Below, one piece after another: positions 9,877-16,842 of a stretch of DNA of 64,000 bases (the stretch's first letter is position 1; the number at the start of each line of letters is the position of its first letter). Origin of the DNA: an uncultured Agathobacter sp. GTDB taxonomy: Bacteria; Bacillota; Clostridia; Lachnospirales; Lachnospiraceae. The notes under the pieces were generated by a model, which was not told the origin of the DNA, searched no databases, and worked only from the letters and a program-made list of their open reading frames with translations. The DNA lies in the NCBI GenBank assembly GCA_934307695.1, contig CAKRCS010000001.1:372001-436000 (forward strand), in the 5' to 3' direction. A program made the translations under genes and the position numbers.

Positions 9877-10791
9877 ATGAACAAACAACTAAAGCATACG
9901 CTGCTGCTTTTGCTTGCCGCAGCTATCTGGGGCGTGGCATTTGTGGCGCAAAGCGTCGGAATGGACTATGTGGGCTGTTTTACCTTCACGGCGATCCGTA
10001 ATTTCATCGGGGCGCTGGTGCTGGTTCCGGTGATCCTATTTACGGATCAAAAGAGAACGAAGGAGGCAGTGCAGGAGGAGCAAAAATCAAAGAAAACGCT
10101 GATAAAGGGTGGAATCCTGTGCGGATTTTTCCTGTTTATCGCAAGCAATCTCCAGCAGTTTGGAATTGCCTACACAACGATCGGAAAAGCCGGATTTCTC
10201 ACGGCAATGTATATCATACTTGTCCCGCTGTTTGGGATATTTTGTAACCGCAGAGCCGGAAAGAGAGTGTGGATTTCGGTAGCGATCGCGGTCTGTGGTT
10301 TGTACCTGTTATGTATGTCAGGCGGAAGCATCAGCATACAGTTGGGAGATCTGTTTGAGCTTGGCTGTGCGGTCGCATTTGCAGTGCAGATCTTAACGAT
10401 CGACCACTTCGCGCCGAAGGTCAACTGCATCAAGCTGTCGTGTATAGAATTTACAACCTGTGGCATTCTTTCGGCAATCGGAATGATGATACTGGAGACT
10501 CCGTCTATGGCGGATATTCTGGCGGCATGGCTTCCAATCCTGTATGCCGGAGCACTTTCTACCGGTGTGGCGTATACGCTGCAGATTGTGGGACAAAAGG
10601 GATTAAACCCGACACTGGCATCTCTTATCATGAGCTTGGAATCTGTGATCTCGCTGATCGCGGGCTGGCTGATTTTAAATCAGAAGCTGTCACAGAGGGA
10701 GCTTTTGGGATGTGCGGTAATGTTTGCCGCAATTATTCTGGTACAGTTGCCAGAAAAGAAAAAATATGAGATAATTACATCAGAGAAATAA
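9877..10791 (+). CDS. EamA/DMT-superfamily transporter
   Basis: A 304-residue protein with ten hydrophobic segments in two EamA repeats (LLAAAIWGVAFVAQ and the C-terminal AGWLILNQKLSQREL signature). This is the drug/metabolite transporter architecture; the substrate is unknown. ATG 9877 has GAGGA at 9864-9868, while an in-frame TTG at 9871 is too close to that site. A stem-loop follows the stop. Confidence 0.9.
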   Translation: MNKQLKHTLLLLLAAAIWGVAFVAQSVGMDYVGCFTFTAIRNFIGALVLVPVILFTDQKRTKEAVQEEQKSKKTLIKGGILCGFFLFIASNLQQFGIAYTTIGKAGFLTAMYIILVPLFGIFCNRRAGKRVWISVAIAVCGLYLLCMSGGSISIQLGDLFELGCAVAFAVQILTIDHFAPKVNCIKLSCIEFTTCGILSAIGMMILETPSMADILAAWLPILYAGALSTGVAYTLQIVGQKGLNPTLASLIMSLESVISLIAGWLILNQKLSQRELLGCAVMFAAIILVQLPEKKKYEIITSEK

Positions 10792-10797
10792 GGAAGC

Positions 10798-10822
10798 AGA
10801 GGGACTGATCAGCAGTTCCTCT
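10798..10822 (+). terminator. Stem-loop between the EamA transporter and sdaAB
   Basis: AGAGGGACTG pairs with CAGTTCCTCT (one G-T pair) around a five-base loop. Only a weak T tract follows, so it may be a leaky terminator or a processing site. Confidence 0.45.
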
Positions 10823-10847
10823 GTTGCTATTTGCAGGGGGATCGCGA

Positions 10848-11507
10848 ATGAATATATTTGACATCGTGGGACCGATCATGGTCGGACCATCCAGCTCACA
10901 CACGGCGGGGGCTGTCAAGATCGGCTATGTTGCCAGAAAGCTTTTGACGCAGCCGGTAACAGATGCAACCATCAATATGTACGGTTCGTTTCTTGCAACG
11001 GGAGGCGGACACGGCACGAAGTACGCGCTGGTCGCAGGGCTGCTGGGAATGCTACCGGATGACGAGCACATACCGGACAGCTTCCGTTATGCCGATGAGG
11101 CAGGGATGAAGTACCGCTTCGGGGAGGCTGACCTAAAGGACGTGCATCCAAACTCTGTGCAGATGATCCTGCGCGGCGCGGATGGTCATTCGCTTGAGGT
11201 TGTGGGAGAGTCGCTCGGCGGCTCCTTGATCAACATTGTGCAGGTGGATGGACTTTCTGCCAATTTTTCCGGGGAGTATCCGACACTGATCGTCTATAAT
11301 GAGGATCGTCCGGGGCATGTTGCGGAGGTGACGAAGATGCTTGCGGACAGGGATATCAACATCGCAACTCTAAAGCTCTATCGTGGCGGGCGCGGCAAGA
11401 ATGCGGTAATGGTCATCGAGTGCGATCAGGAGATCCCGCAGGAGTCGATCCTGTGGCTGGAAAAGAGAGAGGGCATTGAGAAGGTTACCTATTACAGCCT
11501 TTTATAG
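10848..11507 (+). CDS. sdaAB: L-serine dehydratase, iron-sulfur-dependent, beta subunit
   Basis: A 219-residue subunit with the substrate-binding GPSSSHTAGA motif near the N terminus and a C-terminal ACT domain (PTLIVYNEDRPGHVAEVTK) that normally senses serine. With the alpha subunit it converts L-serine to pyruvate and ammonia. The ATG at 10848 follows a CAGGGGG site; an upstream TTG (10824) in the same frame is less likely. sdaAA follows after 18 bases. Confidence 0.96.
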   Translation: MNIFDIVGPIMVGPSSSHTAGAVKIGYVARKLLTQPVTDATINMYGSFLATGGGHGTKYALVAGLLGMLPDDEHIPDSFRYADEAGMKYRFGEADLKDVHPNSVQMILRGADGHSLEVVGESLGGSLINIVQVDGLSANFSGEYPTLIVYNEDRPGHVAEVTKMLADRDINIATLKLYRGGRGKNAVMVIECDQEIPQESILWLEKREGIEKVTYYSLL

Positions 11508-11525
11508 AAAGACGAGGAGACCAAC

Positions 11526-12386
11526 ATGAGTTATCAGAAATTAAAGGATATTGTGGAGCAGGCGACAAGGCAGAATCAGGCATTCTGGCAGCCGGTGATC
11601 GAGGACGACATGAAAGAGCGCAATGTCACGTTCGAGGGGTCCTTTGCGGATATGAGAAAGATGCTTCGCGCGATGCGGGAGGCAGATGCAAATTATGATC
11701 CAACACTTCGCTCGGCAAGCCGCTTGTCCGGCGGGGATGGTGCTAAGCTTGAGGCATACCGTAAGATGGGACAGGCACTTGCAGGGGATTTCATGATGAA
11801 TGTCATGGAAAAGGCGATCAAGATGGGCGAGTCCAATGCCTGCATGAAGCGTATCGTTGCGGCTCCGACCGCAGGCTCCTGCGGAGTGATCCCGGCAGTG
11901 CTGCTGTCGTATGAGACGTACCGGAATGCGCCGGAGGATCGTCTGGTGGAGGCTCTCTTTGTCGCGGCAGGAATCGGGGAAGTGATCGCGAGCAGTGCGA
12001 GCATTTCCGGAGCCGAGGGAGGCTGTCAGGCGGAAATCGGAAGCGCGAGCGCGATGGCGGCGGGCGCGGTTGCCTATCTGGAAAACGGGGATTGCGAGAC
12101 GATCATTCATGCCGCAGCGCTGGCACTGAAAAATATGCTCGGACTGACCTGTGACCCAGTGGCGGGACTTGTGGAGGTTCCCTGTATCAAGCGCAACGTG
12201 GCGGGAGCAGTCAATGCGATCACGTCCTCACAGATCGCACTTGCCGGAATCCGGAGCGCGATCGATCCGGATGAGGTGATTGATTCTATGCGAAGGATCG
12301 GAAGGCTGATCCCGGAATGTCTGAGGGAGACCGCAAAGGAGGGGCTTGCGATCACACCGTCCGCGTTATCTGCGGTAAAGCTATAA
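11526..12386 (+). CDS. sdaAA: L-serine dehydratase, iron-sulfur-dependent, alpha subunit
   Basis: A 286-residue catalytic subunit carrying the labile 4Fe-4S cluster. The conserved segments APTAGSCGVIPAVL, GCQAEIGSASAMAAGA and CDPVAGLVEVPCIKRN supply the cluster cysteines. Length is standard for the two-subunit Firmicute form. It is the downstream partner of sdaAB in one operon. Confidence 0.97.
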   Translation: MSYQKLKDIVEQATRQNQAFWQPVIEDDMKERNVTFEGSFADMRKMLRAMREADANYDPTLRSASRLSGGDGAKLEAYRKMGQALAGDFMMNVMEKAIKMGESNACMKRIVAAPTAGSCGVIPAVLLSYETYRNAPEDRLVEALFVAAGIGEVIASSASISGAEGGCQAEIGSASAMAAGAVAYLENGDCETIIHAAALALKNMLGLTCDPVAGLVEVPCIKRNVAGAVNAITSSQIALAGIRSAIDPDEVIDSMRRIGRLIPECLRETAKEGLAITPSALSAVKL

Positions 12387-12405
12387 GGACTAGGAGAAGG
12401 CAGAG

Positions 12406-13461
12406 ATGGAAGCAGTAAAACAAAAGATGATACATTTTACAGAGAATGGCTTATATGCCACTGTGCAGCATACGGCAGGGACAGATGTGTTTGTAAATGT
12501 GACCTGTGCGGTACAGAATGATTCAGATGAGAGGGCAGAGGTGTGGGTGGATCTGCACATGCACCAGCTCATTGACAATGGCAAAGAGCAGATGGATGAA
12601 GAACCGGGGATCAAGGCTGCCGGGGCGGTCAAACTGGAGATCGCACCTCATACATCCGGAAATGCACAGACGCAGATCTGCGTGGAGGATGCCGTGCTGT
12701 GGAATTTGGACAAGCCAATCCTCTATGTGGTGGAGGGTGTGCTGTATGGCGCAGTGGCAGAGGGCGAGGCACTTCCGAACCCGCGGCTGCTTGCCGGAAT
12801 GGCACTTCGTGCGCCGCACGCGATGAAGATGCTTGATTTTGCGGAGACGCATTTTGGAATGCGAACCGTTACGGTGGATGCAAAGAACGGACTGCGTATC
12901 AACGGAATGGCGGTAAAGCTAAAGGGAGACGGAGCTTGCAGCACGAAGGAAGCCTCCTTTGAACGGCAGTATCAGGCTGTCAGAACCTATCGGGACAGAG
13001 GAAACAATGCAATCTGCGTAAAGAGCAGTCTGGCATCGGATGCATTTTTAGAGTGCTGCAGCAGGCTTGGCGTAGTGGTGCTTGTGGTGGCAGAGGCGCT
13101 GGAGGACATCCGCCGGCATCAGAACCTCCCAGCTGTTATCGCTTGGCTGGAGGGAATGCTGACAGCGGAAGATATCCGTGCGAAGGATGCAGTGCGGGTG
13201 ATCGGAGGCATCTGCGATAGCGGATATGGCATGGATGAAGCGGACAGCTTTTCACCGGAAAAGTGGCTTGAGGGCACGGAAACCATCTGTGCCGGATGGA
13301 GCATGACAGGCTGCCCGAAGGAATATACGGCATACCGGCAGGCACATGCGCTTTTTCCAAACCGCGTCATGTTTGTAGTGACAGAGAAGCCGGAAACAGT
13401 GTGGGATACCGTAGAGAAGCATCCGTACCTGATCGGCGCACTTGCTTATGAAAAAAATTAG
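12406..13461 (+). CDS. Degenerate glycoside hydrolase family 2-like protein, probably non-catalytic
   Basis: A 351-residue protein with no signal peptide. Residues about 25-125 resemble the Ig-like GH2 domain, including an LWNLDKPILY segment like the usual LWSPEDPYLY. FGMRTVTVDAKNGLRINGMAVKLKG (in pieces, about 147-170) matches the family turn into the TIM barrel, followed by an ERQYQAVRTYRDRGNNAICV helix-strand unit. After that the barrel is missing: no NEP/NE acid-base and no nucleophile motif is visible, and the tail is novel. The N-terminal sugar-binding jelly roll is also absent. The frame is intact with normal codon use, 19 bases after sdaAA, so it is maintained rather than obviously decaying. 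Function unknown. Confidence 0.65.
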   Translation: MEAVKQKMIHFTENGLYATVQHTAGTDVFVNVTCAVQNDSDERAEVWVDLHMHQLIDNGKEQMDEEPGIKAAGAVKLEIAPHTSGNAQTQICVEDAVLWNLDKPILYVVEGVLYGAVAEGEALPNPRLLAGMALRAPHAMKMLDFAETHFGMRTVTVDAKNGLRINGMAVKLKGDGACSTKEASFERQYQAVRTYRDRGNNAICVKSSLASDAFLECCSRLGVVVLVVAEALEDIRRHQNLPAVIAWLEGMLTAEDIRAKDAVRVIGGICDSGYGMDEADSFSPEKWLEGTETICAGWSMTGCPKEYTAYRQAHALFPNRVMFVVTEKPETVWDTVEKHPYLIGALAYEKN

Positions 13462-13475
13462 AAAAACACCCAAAA

Positions 13476-13509
13476 TCCTATTGGCACGGTAGGAATAATA
13501 GGATATAGT
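13476..13509 (+). promoter_or_regulatory. metY promoter overlapped by a TCCTA/TAGGA palindrome
   Basis: A -35 TTGGCA (13481-13486) and a -10 TATAGT (13504-13509) are separated by 17 bp. TCCTA (13476-13480) and TAGGA (13490-13494) form an inverted repeat across the -35, and a second TAGGA ends at 13503. The arrangement resembles Rrf2/CymR-type operators of sulfur genes, but that assignment is inference. Confidence 0.6.
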
Positions 13510-13546
13510 ATGGACAACTTAAAGAAAGCGAGGGTGGGTATCCATT

Positions 13547-14854
13547 ATGAGCAAGAAAACAAGAGCAGAAAGAAACTTTAAATTTGAGACAAAGCAGTTA
13601 CATGTAGGACAGGAAACAGCAGATCCGGTTACCGATGCAAGAGCAGTTCCGATCTATCTGACATCCTCCTATGTTTTCCATAACAGTGAACATGCAGCAG
13701 ACCGTTTCGGCCTGAGAGATGCAGGCAATATCTACGGCCGTCTGACCAACCCGACACAGGGAACCTTCGAGGCGAGAATCGCAGCACTCGAAGGCGGCGC
13801 GGCAGCACTTGCCGTTGGTTCCGGTGCAGCAGCACTTGCCTATACCTATCAGGCAGTTGCACATGCAGGAGACCATATCGTAGCAGCAAAGAACATCTAC
13901 GGCGGAACCTACAACCTGCTGGCACATACACTTCCGGATTACGGAATTACCGCAACCTTTGTTGATCCGTTCGACTATGAGGGAATCAAGGCTGCGATCC
14001 AGCCGAATACAAAGGCGATCACCATCGAGACGCTCGGCAACCCGAACTCTGAGGTAGTTGATATCGAGCGCATCGCAAAGATCGCACACGAAGCAGGAAT
14101 CCCGCTCATCGTGGACAACACCTTTGCAACTTCGTATCTGGTTCGCCCGATCGAGTATGGCGCTGATATTGTCATCCATTCTGCAACCAAGTTCATCGGA
14201 GGACACGGGACAACCATCGGAGGTGTTATCGTAGATTCCGGTAAGTTTGACTGGGCAGCAAGCAACAAGTGGCCTTGGCTGGTTGAGCCGAACGTATCTT
14301 ACCACGGCGTAAGCTTTGCAAAGGATGCAGCACCGGCTTCATTTGTTACCTATATCCGCGCGATCCTTCTCCGCGATACCGGAGCAACACTTTCCCCGGT
14401 ACATGCATTTATCTTCCTTCAGGGACTTGAGACATTGTCTCTCCGTGTAGAGCGCCATGTAGAAAATGCGCTCAAGGTTGTGCAGTATTTAAAGTCACAG
14501 CCGCTGGTTGAGAAGGTCAACCATCCATCCGTAACGGACAATGAGGAGCAGAAGGAACTTTACAAGAAGTATTTCCCGAATGGCGGCGGTTCTATCTTTA
14601 CTTTTGAAATCAAGGGTGATGCAAAGAAGGCACAGGAGTTTATCGATAATCTTGAGTTGTTCTCCCTGCTTGCAAACGTTGCAGACGTGAAATCCCTTGC
14701 AATCCATCCGGCATCAACCACTCACAGCGAGTGCAATGAGGCAGAGCTTTTGGATCAGGGCATCAAGCCAAACACCATCCGTCTTTCCATCGGAACCGAG
14801 AACATTGATGATATTATCGAGGATCTTGACGAGGCATTTAAGGCAGTTCAGTAA
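13547..14854 (+). CDS. metY: O-acetylhomoserine aminocarboxypropyltransferase/sulfhydrylase
   Basis: A 435-residue PLP-dependent Cys/Met-metabolism enzyme that makes homocysteine (or methionine) from O-acetylhomoserine and sulfide (or methanethiol). The start FETKQLHVGQ, the tetramer-contact region NIYGRLTNPT, IVDNTFATSYL and the PLP lysine in SATKFIGGHGT (K215) are clear, and the ~430 length fits MetY rather than the shorter MetB/MetC. It has its own promoter with a palindrome over the -35 and its own terminator. Confidence 0.95.
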   Translation: MSKKTRAERNFKFETKQLHVGQETADPVTDARAVPIYLTSSYVFHNSEHAADRFGLRDAGNIYGRLTNPTQGTFEARIAALEGGAAALAVGSGAAALAYTYQAVAHAGDHIVAAKNIYGGTYNLLAHTLPDYGITATFVDPFDYEGIKAAIQPNTKAITIETLGNPNSEVVDIERIAKIAHEAGIPLIVDNTFATSYLVRPIEYGADIVIHSATKFIGGHGTTIGGVIVDSGKFDWAASNKWPWLVEPNVSYHGVSFAKDAAPASFVTYIRAILLRDTGATLSPVHAFIFLQGLETLSLRVERHVENALKVVQYLKSQPLVEKVNHPSVTDNEEQKELYKKYFPNGGGSIFTFEIKGDAKKAQEFIDNLELFSLLANVADVKSLAIHPASTTHSECNEAELLDQGIKPNTIRLSIGTENIDDIIEDLDEAFKAVQ

Positions 14855-14879
14855 TAAAATAATAAATTCCGCAAACGAA

Positions 14880-14912
14880 AAACTCCGACCGTTATGGCCG
14901 GAGTTTTTTTAT
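14880..14912 (+). terminator. Terminator after metY
   Basis: ACTCCGACC pairs with GGCCGGAGT (one mismatch) around GTTAT and is followed by seven T. Confidence 0.85.
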
Positions 14913-14959
14913 AGGAAATTCCTTTTGTAGGCAGTTTATTGCCTTAAGTTCATGGGAAT

Positions 14960-15016
14960 CTCTTTTGGCAAAAGAGGTCATTTCATATTGTGCCGCAAAT
15001 AAATATAGTATACAAT
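14960..15016 (+). promoter_or_regulatory. Promoter of the MBL-hydrolase/hemerythrin genes with upstream inverted repeat
   Basis: A -35 TTGTGC (14988-14993) and a -10 TACAAT (15011-15016) have a 17 bp spacer. Twelve bases upstream lies a perfect inverted repeat CTCTTTT-GGC-AAAAGAG (14960-14976), a possible activator or repressor site. Nothing else is seen in the 14913-15074 gap. Confidence 0.55.
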
Positions 15017-15074
15017 AAAGCAGAAAAAAGAAAATATAATGGGTTCAGATAGAGATACCACAGAGGAGAAGGTT

Positions 15075-15887
15075 ATGCGTGCAACAATACTTGTGGACAA
15101 TCGGAAAAAGGATGACCTACCGGGAGAGTGGGGATTAAGCATCTACATCGAAGCGGATGGGCATACGATCCTGCTGGACACCGGTGCATCGGAGCTTTTT
15201 TGCTCAAATGCGAAGCGGCTTGGACTGCCGATCGACAAAGTGGAGGCTGCTGTATTGTCCCATGCGCATTACGATCACGCGAACGGAATGCGGGCATTTT
15301 TTGAAGCAAATGGGACTGCACCGTTTTATGTGCGGGAGACGACTGCGGAGAACTGCTATTTTAAGAAATGGTTCCTACATAAGTACATCGGGATACCGAA
15401 GCATATTTTAGGCGAATACCGTGACCGGATCATATATGCAAAGGGCGATACGCTGCTGTGGGATGGAATTTATCTGATCTCGCATAAGACACCGGGACTT
15501 TCGGAGAACGGAAAGCGCGAGCGGATGTACCAAAAGCGAAAGGGGCGATGGTATCCGGATGATTTTTCCCATGAGCAGAGTCTGGTAGCCGACACGGAAA
15601 AAGGGCTGGTCATTTTCAATAGCTGTTCGCACGGCGGTGCAGCCAACATTATAAATGAGGTGGCGCAGACCTTTCCGGACAAAAAGATCTACGGTCTGGT
15701 CGGCGGCTTTCATCTGTTCAATAAGACCGAGGAGGAGATCCGGGCGCTTGGAATGCAGATAAAGCAGACGGATATTCCGTATGTGTGTACCGGACATTGT
15801 ACTGGAGGCAGAGCCTACGCGATTCTGAAGGAAGAGCTGGGAGAGCGCCTGCACGGAATGCAGGTCGGCTTTACAATAGAAGTTTAA
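15075..15887 (+). CDS. MBL-fold metallo-hydrolase
   Basis: A 270-residue metallo-beta-lactamase-fold protein with the zinc motif SHAHYDHANG near residue 70, later metal ligands in NSCSHGG (about 190) and CTGHCTGG near the end. This arrangement is that of the subgroup annotated as dihydropteroate/ribofuranosylaminobenzene-phosphate-synthase-like hydrolases; the substrate is not determined. The start at 15075 has CAGAGGAGAAGG; an upstream in-frame ATG at 15039 lacks a site. It is followed after 14 bases by the hemerythrin gene. Confidence 0.85.
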   Translation: MRATILVDNRKKDDLPGEWGLSIYIEADGHTILLDTGASELFCSNAKRLGLPIDKVEAAVLSHAHYDHANGMRAFFEANGTAPFYVRETTAENCYFKKWFLHKYIGIPKHILGEYRDRIIYAKGDTLLWDGIYLISHKTPGLSENGKRERMYQKRKGRWYPDDFSHEQSLVADTEKGLVIFNSCSHGGAANIINEVAQTFPDKKIYGLVGGFHLFNKTEEEIRALGMQIKQTDIPYVCTGHCTGGRAYAILKEELGERLHGMQVGFTIEV

Positions 15888-15901
15888 AAGGAGAGATAAA
15901 A

Positions 15902-16717
15902 ATGTTTCAGTTTACAGAAGATTGTATGATCGGGATCAGCCAGATCGATGAGGAGCATAAGATGTTATTCCAGCTGCTAAATGAGGCAGCGGCGGTAGCG
16001 GAGACAGGCGCGCCGGGGATGATCGGAAAGAATCTGCTGCAAAAGCTCGAAGATTATGCAGCAACCCATTTCGCACATGAGGAGGCGTATATGGAGCAGA
16101 TCAAGGACCCGGAGCTTGCAAGACAAAAGCAGGAGCACAGACAGTTTGCAGAGACGGTGGAACGCTATCAGACCTTTGACTGGGAGAACGGGCAGTCAGC
16201 AGAGAAGGTAAAGGAGCTGCTTTCCTTTATGGCGAAGTGGCTTTATCACCATATCTTAGGCAGCGATATTATGATCGGAAGGAATGAGACCTGCGGGCAG
16301 GGGGAGGATGCGTTTGCATTTACGGATCAGTACCGCACCGGAATCGGTCTGATCGATGAGGAACACCGCAGACTGTTCGAGATCATCCGGCAGACCAACG
16401 ATGTCATTGAGGCACAGTTCCTCCACGACAAGTATGATGAGATCGTGCAGATCTTAAAGGAATTAAAGGATTACACAATCCTGCATTTCCGCGACGAGGA
16501 AGAATACATGGAACGCATCGGGTATGAAGGAATTGCCATGCAGCGGGCAGCACATACCGCATTTGTTGACCGGCTAAACGAGATCAATCTGGATGATGTC
16601 GATGACAACCAGAAGGAATATCTGGAGGAAATCCTTTCCTTCCTGCTTGGCTGGCTGACCAACCATATCTTAAAGATGGACAAGAAGATCCCAGTGGAGC
16701 GGCCGGCGGATGCATAA
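15902..16717 (+). CDS. Bacteriohemerythrin with two hemerythrin domains
   Basis: A 271-residue soluble protein made of two complete hemerythrin domains (about 1-135 and 140-265). Each keeps the di-iron ligand pattern: DEEH in helix A, HF..EE..Y in helix B, a later H in helix C, and WL..HI...D at the end. Bacteriohemerythrins bind O2 reversibly and buffer or sense oxygen; in a strict anaerobe a protective role is plausible. The ATG at 15902 follows AAAAGGAGAG. An in-frame start at 15785 inside the upstream gene would add an unrelated extension. Cotranscription with the MBL-fold gene suggests a linked oxygen or NO response. Confidence 0.93.
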   Translation: MFQFTEDCMIGISQIDEEHKMLFQLLNEAAAVAETGAPGMIGKNLLQKLEDYAATHFAHEEAYMEQIKDPELARQKQEHRQFAETVERYQTFDWENGQSAEKVKELLSFMAKWLYHHILGSDIMIGRNETCGQGEDAFAFTDQYRTGIGLIDEEHRRLFEIIRQTNDVIEAQFLHDKYDEIVQILKELKDYTILHFRDEEEYMERIGYEGIAMQRAAHTAFVDRLNEINLDDVDDNQKEYLEEILSFLLGWLTNHILKMDKKIPVERPADA

Positions 16718-16728
16718 AGATCAAGTGA

Positions 16729-16813
16729 TATAATTACATAAGTGGGCAGACCTGCCCACCAAAACGAATCCTCCGTATGCTAGGATGGCATTAGGTAACG
16801 GGAGTTGCCGGTG
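16729..16813 (+). promoter_or_regulatory. Promoter -10 and structured leader of the 16843 surface-protein gene
   Basis: TATAAT at 16729-16734 predicts transcription starting near 16741; the -35 is poor. The RNA would begin with a perfect hairpin, GTGGGCA (16742-16748) with TGCCCAC (16753-16759). An alternative or additional three-way fold follows: CACC (16757-16760) with GGTG (16810-16813), ATCCT (16768-16772) with AGGAT (16782-16786), and GGTAAC (16794-16799) with GTTGCC (16804-16809) closed by a GGGA tetraloop. The first hairpin and the CACC/GGTG helix share bases, so the two folds are partly exclusive. It may be a riboswitch-like element; no known class was matched. Confidence 0.5.
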
Positions 16814-16842
16814 AAATCTTAACAAAAGGAGGATTTGTGCTT

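Noticed and set aside
16741..16815. c-di-GMP-I (GEMM) riboswitch call for the 16843 leader because of AGGTAACGGGAGTTGCCG
   Set aside because: Only the last stem is reminiscent; the GEMM junction sequences (ACGCA..GGGCAAACC and GACGCAAAGCC) are absent.
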